Shown here: positions 7,727-13,337 of the stretch, one piece after another | How the letters are laid out: each line of letters opens with the position of its first letter | How positions within the stretch are numbered: position 1 is the stretch's first letter | IMG/VR virus record: IMGVR_UViG_3300019828_000731 | Location: 1-21,293 of that record | Source: a virus | Direction: 5' to 3' (one strand) | Length of the DNA stretch: 21,293 bases | Made by a program: the position numbers and the translations under genes | The notes under the pieces: model-generated | What the model was told of the DNA's origin: nothing | The model's input: the letters and a program-made list of their open reading frames with translations, nothing else | Databases searched by the model: none

Positions 7727-8673
7727 ATAATTATAAGATAGATGAGAGCATAAAGTTAGAAATAAGAGAATATATATCAAATGAGAGCCTTAATGAAAAC
7801 TTCTTTGATAAGCTAAAAGAAAGGTTTCCAAAAGCAGCAGAAGTATCAAAACTACTATCAGATAAAGCAGAGTCTACACTTGGTAACATTCTAAATAAGG
7901 TTAAAGACTTAGTATCTTTTGTTAATAAAATAGCAATAGGTATCAAAGAATTATTTATAATGTTTATAGAAAGTGGTAAGAAATTCTTTATGGAGCAACT
8001 TAAAATGGGCAAACTTAAAGAAAAGCTAGAAGAACTTAAACAAAGTAAAAAAGAAGGACTTGTAAAAGAACTTAAACTTATAAAAGAGATATTAACCTTT
8101 TATAGAAAAGGCTTCGTTGAAAAAGTAACCAATACTATACAGACCAACCTTTCATCGTTCTTTGGTAGTGAACAAGAAGCAGTTGTTGAATCACTACTAC
8201 TTGAAAAAGGAAATGTACTTTCCACATTAGTTCATAAGATAGAAGCAGTTCCACCATTCTCAATATTGCATAAAATTGCATCAGGAGCTGAAAAGGGTGC
8301 TAATGTATTAATACAAGGGGCAAGTGAATTTACTAAAAAAATGGGAGGACCAGAGTTTCAGCTACCAGTGGTTGCATTGTTAGTAGGATTATCAATTGAG
8401 TATATGGTTAAGAGTTCATCAGGACATTGGTTGCTTGATTTAGTTGGACCAACACCTCTTGGTATGGCAATAAAGGGTGTTAAAATTACGGCAACACTTA
8501 TTGCTCTACTAAGTGCTATTGACGGTATTTTCGGAACAGAACTTATTGGTAGTGCTCATCATGGTGAAGAAGTTAAAATGAAAGATAAAGTGGATGTTAA
8601 TCCTGATCAAGAAGAAGTTGATGATAAAGAAAAACCGGTTGTAAATGTTCAAGCAGAAGGTAAAGAAGAATAA
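7702..8673 (+). CDS. Hypothetical helical protein with hydrophobic segments, 323 aa
   Basis: Begins MDIFEKVLNNYKIDESIKL. The first 170 residues are strongly helical and amphipathic, with Lys/Glu-rich heptad-like stretches around 110-135. Two hydrophobic segments follow (VVALLVGLSIEYMV around 222-236 and TATLIALLSAIDGIF around 262-277), then an acidic/basic low-complexity tail after about 290. This could be a membrane-associated or internal virion protein; I do not recognise it. GC content and codon choice look slightly higher than in the neighbouring small genes. A symmetrical terminator immediately follows the stop. Confidence 0.8.
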   Translation: MDIFEKVLNNYKIDESIKLEIREYISNESLNENFFDKLKERFPKAAEVSKLLSDKAESTLGNILNKVKDLVSFVNKIAIGIKELFIMFIESGKKFFMEQLKMGKLKEKLEELKQSKKEGLVKELKLIKEILTFYRKGFVEKVTNTIQTNLSSFFGSEQEAVVESLLLEKGNVLSTLVHKIEAVPPFSILHKIASGAEKGANVLIQGASEFTKKMGGPEFQLPVVALLVGLSIEYMVKSSSGHWLLDLVGPTPLGMAIKGVKITATLIALLSAIDGIFGTELIGSAHHGEEVKMKDKVDVNPDQEEVDDKEKPVVNVQAEGKEE

Positions 8674-8674
8674 T

Positions 8675-8701
8675 AAAAAAGACACTTTAAGTGTCTTTTT
8701 T
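8675..8701. terminator. Bidirectional intrinsic terminator
   Basis: A near-perfect palindrome: six A, GACACTT, a one-base centre, AAGTGTC, then six T. It gives a GC-containing stem flanked by A- and T-tracts and so works in both directions. It serves the plus-strand gene ending at 8673, and it contains the stop codon of the convergent minus-strand gene ending at 8687. Confidence 0.85.
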
Positions 8702-9181
8702 ACTTTCTTTAATTCTTATTATTATTTTAAAGCTACTAATGTTAGACTTATTATCAATTTGATCAATATCAACTCTCTCATTATCTATTTTAAATATCAA
8801 GGAAACATCATCATAAAAGTCAGGTATTATAGTCTTAAATAATCTCACATACTCACTAATATCAGAGAATCTAAAATTTACTCTTTTTGTTATACCAACC
8901 CTATATAAAAACTTAAAATCACCATAAGTAATTACACCGTTATTATTTATATACTCATCACTCTCTCTAAAATATAATGAAATAGTATATAAACCATCTT
9001 CTGATTCATATATATTTTCAATATCTATTAATTTAGATATTTGATTATTATCAGCATAATTAGGTATCTCTGGTTTAGTATTCACTATAAGATTTACTAA
9101 ATCAACCACCTCAGTTTTATTCAAAATATTCACAACTTTACCATTAAACATTTCCATATAATTATATATATAAAAATACAA
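8687..9181 (-). CDS. Hypothetical acidic protein, up to 164 aa
   Basis: Uninterrupted minus-strand ORF. Met1 (9181), Met9 (9157) and Met11 (9151) are all possible starts. The first eight residues (MYFYIYNY) are encoded by very AT-rich DNA that may really be promoter, so 9157 is a good alternative. The product is mainly beta-stranded and acidic, with no membrane segment or recognisable motif. It is divergent from the membrane-protein gene at 9191 and ends inside the bidirectional terminator (8675-8701). Confidence 0.7.
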   Translation of the reverse strand: MYFYIYNYMEMFNGKVVNILNKTEVVDLVNLIVNTKPEIPNYADNNQISKLIDIENIYESEDGLYTISLYFRESDEYINNNGVITYGDFKFLYRVGITKRVNFRFSDISEYVRLFKTIIPDFYDDVSLIFKIDNERVDIDQIDNKSNISSFKIIIRIKESKKDT

Positions 9182-9190
9182 TTATATGTT

Positions 9191-9941
9191 ATGAAAAGAA
9201 TTAGACCAATTAATAAATTTATATTAATATTTATATTAATAACATCACTAATTCTATGTATATCATTTTCGTTTACTAGGTCATATAGAAGTATTGAGAA
9301 AATAAGTAGCGACATATCAATCTATAATGATACTATATTGAAGATTAAAGATGATTTTAATAAATATTTACTATATGATAGTAATATAGAATATGATAAG
9401 AAGAAACACTTGGAGAATACCAAAAAATAACTAGATATATTAAATTATCAAACTAATATCAGAGAAAGAAGAATTAATAAATACATTTAATATTAAAAAT
9501 AATAACATTAAAATAACTAATAAAAGTATTAATTATACTGATACTAAAGGATTCATTTTTAAAAGAAGTATTAATAAGAAAATTTATTACAAAAAAATAG
9601 AAGATGTTGATTTAATAAATTTCAAAAAAATAGAATTATATAATAATAAAGAGATTAAAAACTCCATTGAAGAAAATGATAGAATTAATAGAGAAATCTC
9701 TTATAAAATAGAGAATATAGTTAAAGAGGTAGAAGAAAACCAAAAGATAAGTATTAAAAATAACCTTTCAGAAAGAAAAAATATATTTTATATACTATCT
9801 ATATTATCATTAACTTTCATAACTTTATCAATATATTTAACAATTGGACTTATTAATGATATATCTCTTATGATAAAGAGAAATGAAGTGAATAAAGTTA
9901 CATTATCATTTTTAGTTGAATTTATTAAAAGTAAAAATTAA
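9191..9941 (+). pseudogene. Two-TM coiled-coil membrane protein, broken by frameshift(s)
   Basis: The 5' part (9191-9430) encodes MKRIRPINKFILIFILITSL with a transmembrane helix at residues 9-29, then a helical stretch. It stops just after an A6 run (9422-9427). From 9444 to 9941 another frame is open without its own start. It encodes a long Lys/Glu/Asn-rich helical region and a second hydrophobic helix (NIFYILSILSLTFITLSIYL), followed by a short tail. The whole would be about 250 aa with TM, extracytoplasmic coiled coil, TM, like an envelope-spanning sensor or spacer protein. One extra A at 9422-9427 moves to the middle frame. A second shift between about 9442 and 9454 is also needed, so this is either real decay or clustered base-call errors. 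Confidence 0.6.
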
Positions 9942-9942
9942 T

Positions 9943-10236
9943 ATGGAATATAAAATATTAAATCAATCACTTTATATTTGTGATAGAATGGGTAACCTTG
10001 GTAGAAGAATATCAGAGAATGTTGTATATGGTACATTCGATGATAAAACCTCTACATTTTTAGTTACTAAAATGGATGGTAAAGTGGAACTAAGAGATAC
10101 TAATGGTAATCTTAGAAGAGTTGTATCAAGTGATACAATAGAAGCTAGATATTCAGGTATTGAAATTATTATTAGAAAGAAAGATGGTAGAACTTGTATA
10201 ATAGATCAAATGGGAAATGTTAAGAGGTATATATGA
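9943..10236 (+). CDS. Small beta-hairpin repeat protein, 97 aa
   Basis: Starts MEYKILNQSLYICDRMGN; the ATG lies one base after the previous stop. An upstream in-frame TTG at 9916 is less likely. Three internal repeats are visible: LYICDRMGNLGRRIS, VELRDTNGNLRRVVS and TCIIDQMGNVKRYI, each a strand, a D-x-x-G-N turn and a basic strand, spaced about 35 residues apart. This resembles a fragment of a beta-propeller or a small beta-barrel repeat. Function unknown. It ends in ATGA, overlapping the start of the next gene, so the two are translationally coupled. Confidence 0.75.
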   Translation: MEYKILNQSLYICDRMGNLGRRISENVVYGTFDDKTSTFLVTKMDGKVELRDTNGNLRRVVSSDTIEARYSGIEIIIRKKDGRTCIIDQMGNVKRYI

Positions 10237-10391
10237 TATTAAAATATAAAAAATTCACAGAATCAGATAAATCAACTATAAAAGAAGACTTAATCGATAA
10301 ATTGATATACTATTCTGAATATATGATAGATTATATGAGAGAATATAACAACTCTGGTGTTGGTCGGTATAAAATTATATTTACCATTTAA
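10233..10391 (+). CDS. Small tagged protein, 52 aa
   Basis: The ORF starts in the ATGA overlap with the previous gene and encodes MILKYKKFTESDKSTIKEDL onward. KKFTES matches the shared N-terminal tag (F-x-E-N/S). The body is helical and polar with no motif. It is too short for standard ORF thresholds, but the overlap and the tag support it. It may be longer if a homopolymer error lies near its 3' end. Confidence 0.6.
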   Translation: MILKYKKFTESDKSTIKEDLIDKLIYYSEYMIDYMREYNNSGVGRYKIIFTI

Positions 10392-10405
10392 GAGATAAAA
10401 ATAAG

Positions 10406-10867
10406 ATGAGTATGAGAATTAGAAAGTTTAATGAAAATAATGATATGAATAGATCATTAAAAGATTATATAAGAGGTAAAATAGAATATACTAAGATAAT
10501 TAATCTTATGTATAAAAATATGGATATCTTTGATATATTAGGAGATTATATCTATAATGATATATTTTGTGGTAAGATACCAAAGAGTCTAGACTACATA
10601 ACCAAAAAGGATAAATTAGCAATTTTACTTATAAGTGAATCAGATTTAATTGTAGATAGATTAAAGGAGCTTTATGGTGAGCCAATCTATCATAATGAAT
10701 TTGGTGAAGGATTTGAGGGTAATTATAATCAAGAAACTGATGAGTATATCGAACCCGAAAATAAGAGTGGATTCGCATCATATTTTATAAATATTGAAGG
10801 TGTTGAATTACATGTTGGTTATGATCATAGGGGACTTTCCTTAGAGGTAGAAAAAATATTGAAATAG
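10406..10867 (+). CDS. Tagged hypothetical protein, 153 aa
   Basis: MSMRIRKFNENNDMNRS opens the ORF. The second Met (10412, MRIRKFNEN) places the tag at the same distance as in its relatives and is an equally good start. The body is acidic, with a helical first half and a C-terminal block (FASYFINIEGVELHVGYDH) that looks like a compact beta domain. I do not recognise the family. It follows the 52-aa gene by 14 bases and ends 46 bases before the ATP-grasp gene. Confidence 0.75.
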   Translation: MSMRIRKFNENNDMNRSLKDYIRGKIEYTKIINLMYKNMDIFDILGDYIYNDIFCGKIPKSLDYITKKDKLAILLISESDLIVDRLKELYGEPIYHNEFGEGFEGNYNQETDEYIEPENKSGFASYFINIEGVELHVGYDHRGLSLEVEKILK

Positions 10868-10900
10868 AAAAAATATACAAGTCTCTGAAAATATATTTAC

Positions 10901-10908
10901 TATATTTG
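10901..10908 (+). promoter_or_regulatory. Likely -7 element (TATATTTG) of the ATP-grasp gene
   Basis: TATATTTG fits the Bacteroidetes -7 consensus TAnnTTTG and ends 5 bases before the ATG at 10914, implying a leaderless transcript. No good TTTG is found at the -33 distance, so the call rests on the -7 box alone. Confidence 0.35.
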
Positions 10909-10913
10909 TATTT

Positions 10914-11660
10914 ATGAAAATATATATACTCGCAGATAAAAATAATATACCATATACCGTAAATGCTTATTTAGCATATAATGGCTTTGAACAATTGGGA
11001 TATGAAGTTATCTTAATAAAGACAATCGATGATATTAAAGATAATAATCCAGAAAATATTGTATTTGCTGGTATAGGTAATGTTAAAAACTATATTAATA
11101 ATGTTTTAAAATTAGATATTGATATTGAGAATTTTGACTACCCAAGTGAACTAAGTGAATATTTAGGTCGTAATTTACATAAAGATAAGTTTAATAAGTT
11201 TATTAGTGAATTTACTGGTGATAAACCTTTATTTATAAAACCAGTAAATGAACAAAAGCTATTCACAGGAGTTTTAATCAATGAGTATAAAGACATACCA
11301 CCATTAAAAGAAGATATTGATATATGGGTATCAGAGCCTATTAAATTTATAACAGAATATAGATGCTTTATCTATCATAATAAAATAATAGGATGTAAGA
11401 ATTATAAAGGAAATCCCTTTAGAAGTATTGATGAAAATGTAGTCTTAGGAGCAGTTAAAGATTTTACCAAATCACCTATTTCATATTCAATCGACTTTGG
11501 TCTAACTGATGATGGTAGAACTCTATTAGTAGAAGCTAATGACTCACATTCCTTAGGTGCTTATGGCTTGAACCCACACCTATATGCTAGAATAATAGCA
11601 GCAAGATGGGCAGAGTTAACAAATACAAATGACTACTCCTATTATGAATTTAATATATAA
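10914..11660 (+). CDS. ATP-grasp protein, R2K (DUF4343) type
   Basis: A 248-aa protein with ATP-grasp features: PLFIKPVNEQKLFTG (Lys109, Lys115), the ITEYRCFIYHNKIIG strand pair (Arg150), and YSIDFGLTDDGRTLLVEAND (Asp194, Glu207, Asn209 as Mg/ATP ligands). One Arg and two Lys at these positions match the R2K clade found widely in phages and bacteria. ATP-grasp enzymes form carboxylate-amine or similar bonds via acyl-phosphates. R2K substrates are not established, and peptide tagging has been suggested. The N-terminal 90 residues form the usual pre-grasp Rossmann-like part. The next gene starts 3 bases after its stop. A RimB-type protease in the window (3346) is a possible partner by family habit only. 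Confidence 0.82.
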   Translation: MKIYILADKNNIPYTVNAYLAYNGFEQLGYEVILIKTIDDIKDNNPENIVFAGIGNVKNYINNVLKLDIDIENFDYPSELSEYLGRNLHKDKFNKFISEFTGDKPLFIKPVNEQKLFTGVLINEYKDIPPLKEDIDIWVSEPIKFITEYRCFIYHNKIIGCKNYKGNPFRSIDENVVLGAVKDFTKSPISYSIDFGLTDDGRTLLVEANDSHSLGAYGLNPHLYARIIAARWAELTNTNDYSYYEFNI

Positions 11661-11663
11661 ATA

Positions 11664-11909
11664 ATGTTTAAAATTAGAATTATAGCACAAAAAGTTTTAT
11701 GCTTACTAGGTATACTAACTTCTATATTATTTATACCATATGAGTATATTATTAATAATATAGAAATTTCACCAGGTGGAACTATCGGGATGTTAGTTAT
11801 ATCTTTTTGTATTTTTATATTATGTATGGATGGTTTGATTGAGACAAATAATAAAGAAACAAAATATAACATATTCACAATTAATAATGATTGGAAATAT
11901 AAAAGATAA
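11664..11909 (+). CDS. Small inner-membrane protein, two TM helices
   Basis: An 81-aa product beginning MFKIRIIAQKVLCLLGILTS. Hydrophobic helices at about 9-25 and 42-58 are separated by a short loop with PGG, and the 23-residue C-terminal tail is polar. It starts 3 bases after the ATP-grasp stop, so it is almost certainly cotranscribed. The family is not recognised. Confidence 0.65.
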   Translation: MFKIRIIAQKVLCLLGILTSILFIPYEYIINNIEISPGGTIGMLVISFCIFILCMDGLIETNNKETKYNIFTINNDWKYKR

Positions 11910-11912
11910 AAT

Positions 11913-12179
11913 ATGATTAAGAAGTTTGAAAATTTTGGAGAATCTAAGCTAAGTAAAGTGTGGTATTTAGAATTATATGATTTACAATATTCTCTAGTAG
12001 AGAATGATCCACTATTTATAGAGATAGAAGAATGGGTAAGTGATAATGATCATAATAATGGTTATGCATACTCTTGGAAAGTAGGAGAAGATGATACTGC
12101 ATATCCACTACTAGATAAGTATTTCATAAATAATGGGCTTATAAAAGATGATATAGTCATAGTGCATTGTCTTTGGTAA
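11913..12179 (+). CDS. Tagged hypothetical protein, 88 aa
   Basis: MIKKFENFGESKLSKVWYLE opens the ORF. Both KKFEN and FGES resemble the shared N-terminal tag. The body is acidic and aromatic (four Trp, many Asp/Glu), with a C-terminal VIVHCLW strand and no known motif. It begins 3 bases after the upstream membrane protein, so it belongs to the ATP-grasp run. Confidence 0.7.
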   Translation: MIKKFENFGESKLSKVWYLELYDLQYSLVENDPLFIEIEEWVSDNDHNNGYAYSWKVGEDDTAYPLLDKYFINNGLIKDDIVIVHCLW

Positions 12180-12225
12180 GATAAAGAATTTAATTATTAG
12201 TATAAACGAATTTAAAACAAAAACT

Positions 12226-12375
12226 ATGGGATATTTTATTATAACACTAATCTTTTTATTTATATGTGTGTTATTTTACAAACTTACGAATGTGAATTGG
12301 TATCATCAATTTTTAACACAAGATTTTAAAGATAAAGATTGGTTCACGAAACTTGTTAAATGGTTGGTGAATTGA
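12226..12375 (+). CDS. Small single-TM protein, 49 aa
   Basis: The ORF encodes MGYFIITLIFLFICVLFYKL followed by an amphipathic, Trp/Lys-rich tail (NWYHQFLTQDFKDKDWF). One transmembrane helix at residues 3-19. It is short and unrecognised. It resembles small phage holin-like or membrane-modifying peptides only in layout. Confidence 0.5.
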   Translation: MGYFIITLIFLFICVLFYKLTNVNWYHQFLTQDFKDKDWFTKLVKWLVN

Positions 12376-12404
12376 TTTTTTATTAAAATAAAATAGAAAA
12401 TAAA

Positions 12405-12436
12405 TTTGCAGGTATAAAAACTTTGTTATATATTTG
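12405..12436 (+). promoter_or_regulatory. Strong Bacteroidetes-type promoter of the tRNA island
   Basis: TTTG at 12405-12408, a 20-base spacer, and TATATTTG at 12429-12436: a full match to the TTTG / TAnnTTTG consensus with correct spacing. Transcription would begin near 12441-12443. The transcript would have a leader of about 200 bases carrying the leader ORF (12491) and terminator (12614) before the first tRNA. Confidence 0.65.
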
Positions 12437-12490
12437 TAGTATAATTAAAGAAAAACAAAAAGGAACAATAATAAATTAATATATAAAATT

Positions 12491-12589
12491 ATGAACACAA
12501 CAACTTTAAATACAAACTTATCACTGAGATCTCTTTTATTAAGAGAAGGGTCGGGATTTGTCTTATTTGAACGTTGTGATAGTAAATAA
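12491..12589 (+). CDS. Leu/Arg-rich leader peptide of the tRNA operon
   Basis: A 32-codon ORF, MNTTTLNTNLSLRSLLLREG then SGFVLFERCDSK, between the promoter (12405) and the terminator (12614). Seven of the 32 residues are Leu and three are Arg, with the core Leu-Arg-Ser-Leu-Leu-Leu-Arg at 12524-12544. These are the same two amino acids read by the tRNAs just downstream. The core sits beside a 6-bp hairpin (12530-12535 with 12541-12546), and codons 21-24 overlap the antiterminator strand. No known protein family. The position fits an attenuator leader peptide, but function is inferred. Confidence 0.55.
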   Translation: MNTTTLNTNLSLRSLLLREGSGFVLFERCDSK

Positions 12590-12621
12590 TTACTATAATA
12601 ATATATCTAATACAAACCCGA
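12551..12621 (+). promoter_or_regulatory. Candidate antiterminator pairing in the tRNA leader
   Basis: TCGGGATTTG at 12551-12560 can pair with CAAACCCGA at 12613-12621, giving nine base pairs with one bulged A. The second strand is the 5' side of the terminator at 12614-12647, so the two structures are mutually exclusive. The first strand lies inside the leader ORF, where a translating ribosome would mask it. Seen by eye; not folded. Confidence 0.5.
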
Positions 12622-12647
12622 TACTCATAAAAGTATCGGGTTTTTTT
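12614..12647 (+). terminator. Intrinsic terminator upstream of the tRNA cluster
   Basis: AAACCCGATACT (12614-12625) pairs perfectly with 12632-12643 around loop CATAAA. The 12-bp stem is followed by a T-tract to 12647. It stands only three bases before the first tRNA, so unless read through it would shut off the whole tRNA island. This is what makes an attenuation role likely. Confidence 0.9.
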
Positions 12648-12649
12648 AT

Positions 12650-12733
12650 GCACTTGTGGTGGAATTGGTAGACACCCTGGTCTTAGAAGCCAGTGCTCGG
12701 AAGAGCGTGAGAGTTCGATTCTCTCCAAGTGTA
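12650..12733 (+). tRNA. tRNA-Leu(UAG)
   Basis: Complete class II cloverleaf: acceptor GCACTTG/CAAGTGT (one G-U), D-arm GTG...CAC with AATTGGTAGA loop, anticodon stem CTGGT/GCCAG with loop CTTAGAA (anticodon TAG), long variable arm, T-arm GAGAG TTCGATT CTCTC, and discriminator A. No encoded CCA. It reads CUN Leu codons. Confidence 0.92.
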
Positions 12734-12740
12734 CTATAAT

Positions 12741-12827
12741 GCGGCTATGATGAAATTGGTAGCACATGCTAGACTTAAAATCTAGTGGATAGTAATGTCC
12801 GTGCGGGTTCGACTCCCGTACAAAAAT
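12741..12827 (+). tRNA. tRNA-Leu(UAA), lacking the 3' acceptor strand
   Basis: The D-arm (ATG...CAT, loop AAATTGGTAGCA), anticodon stem CTAGA/TCTAG with loop CTTAAAA (anticodon TAA), long variable arm and T-arm GCGGG TTCGACT CCCGT are all intact. The 5' acceptor GCGGCTA should be matched by TAGCCGC after the T-stem. Instead the T-stem is followed directly by ACAAAAA, the spacer that follows other tRNAs here. It looks as if the seven-base 3' acceptor strand has been deleted. As written, it cannot form an acceptor stem. Confidence 0.7.
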
Positions 12828-12900
12828 GGCCCTATGGTGTAACTGAATAACACACACGCCTTCTAAGCGTATATTCCAAGTTTGAATCTTGGTAGGGTCA
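12828..12900 (+). tRNA. tRNA-Arg(UCU)
   Basis: Acceptor GGCCCTA/TAGGGTC (one G-U), D-stem GTG/CAC, anticodon stem CACGC/GCGTA (outer C-A mismatch) with loop CTTCTAA (anticodon TCT), short variable loop, T-arm CCAAG TTTGAAT CTTGG, discriminator A, no encoded CCA. The D-loop has only one G instead of the usual GG. It reads AGA, the codon expected to be common for Arg in this AT-rich genome. Confidence 0.85.
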
Positions 12901-12913
12901 CAAAAAATTAAAT

Positions 12914-12988
12914 GCTCTGGTAGCCCAATTGGAAGAGGCAATAGTTTTAGAAACTATACAGGTGTGGGTTCAAATCCCACTCGGAGTA
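12914..12988 (+). tRNA. Class I tRNA with anticodon UAG (identity uncertain)
   Basis: Acceptor GCTCTGG/TCGGAGT with three wobble pairs, D-stem GCC/GGC with loop containing AATTGG, anticodon stem ATAGT/ACTAT with loop TTTAGAA (anticodon TAG), a six-base variable loop, T-arm GTGGG TTCAAAT CCCAC, discriminator A. The anticodon reads CUN Leu codons. However, the short variable loop is class I, unlike the long-armed tRNA-Leu genes beside it. It may be a minimal tRNA-Leu or a tRNA of another identity with a changed anticodon. Confidence 0.8.
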
Positions 12989-12992
12989 CAAT

Positions 12993-13073
12993 GTCTCAGT
13001 AGTCCCAGTTGTCTTCTAAACAACTACGGGTAATTGGATGCTGAAAATATAGGTTCGAATCCTATCTGAGACA
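12993..13073 (+). tRNA. Aberrant tRNA-Arg(UCU)-like gene lacking a normal D-arm
   Basis: Perfect acceptor GTCTCAG/CTGAGAC with discriminator A, and perfect T-arm ATAGG TTCGAAT CCTAT. A classical anticodon arm GTTGT CTTCTAA ACAAC (anticodon TCT) starts only eight bases after the acceptor, leaving no room for a D-arm. A 24-base segment containing TAATTGG lies between the anticodon arm and T-arm. CCC (13004-13006) can pair with GGG (13028-13030) to lengthen the anticodon hairpin. This is either a rearranged tRNA remnant or an unusual D-armless tRNA. Confidence 0.55.
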
Positions 13074-13078
13074 CAAAT

Positions 13079-13129
13079 ATCTTGGTGGTGAAACCGTGTA
13101 CGCTGCGGGTTCGACTCCCGTCCAAGATA
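13079..13129 (+). tRNA. Minimal tRNA-like gene: acceptor and T-arm only
   Basis: Acceptor ATCTTGG/CCAAGAT (7 bp, perfect) and T-arm GCGGG TTCGACT CCCGT are intact, with discriminator A. Only 19 bases lie between acceptor and T-arm, with no anticodon arm. The T-arm equals that of the tRNA-Leu(UAA) at 12741, so this may be a class II tRNA that lost D-loop to variable arm. The result is a minihelix of about 51 nt. Confidence 0.5.
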
Positions 13130-13144
13130 CAAAATGAAAGTAAA

Positions 13145-13318
13145 ATGATAATAGAGATAGATAATAAGACATATTTGGTAGAACCTTGTAAGCATTGTAA
13201 AAGAGATGATATCATTTATATAGAGAGTGATTTACCATGGAGTGATAGTAAATTTATATGTGATTTCTGTTGCTCTACCTATTCAATATTTGATACTAAT
13301 ATAGCAAATAAGATATAA
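13145..13318 (+). CDS. Zinc-ribbon protein, 57 aa, within the tRNA array
   Basis: MIIEIDNKTYLVEPCKHCKR opens the ORF, followed by a CDFCC motif. Two Cys-x-x-Cys pairs (PCKHC around residues 15-18 and CDFC around 39-42) are spaced as in a small zinc ribbon. I chose the ATG at 13145 because the in-frame upstream region lies inside the tRNA-like gene at 13079. Such ribbons bind nucleic acid or protein partners. Its place between tRNA genes and just ahead of the LeuRS leader suggests a role in RNA handling or transcription, but this is inference. Confidence 0.65.
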   Translation: MIIEIDNKTYLVEPCKHCKRDDIIYIESDLPWSDSKFICDFCCSTYSIFDTNIANKI

Positions 13319-13337
13319 ATTTGAATAAGAAAAATAA

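Noticed and set aside
10233-10867. Single fused gene joining the 52-aa and 153-aa tagged proteins
   Set aside because: A frame repair could fuse them, but the second protein has its own start followed by the shared tag, so two genes are more likely.
12489-12941. Minus-strand ORF of 150 aa across the tRNA cluster
   Set aside because: It lies entirely antisense to the leader, terminator and three tRNA genes. The protein has no family-like features.
12993-13073. Suppressor tRNA or stop-codon reassignment
   Set aside because: None of the anticodons reads a stop codon (UAG anticodon reads CUA). TAA, TAG and TGA all end genes normally here.
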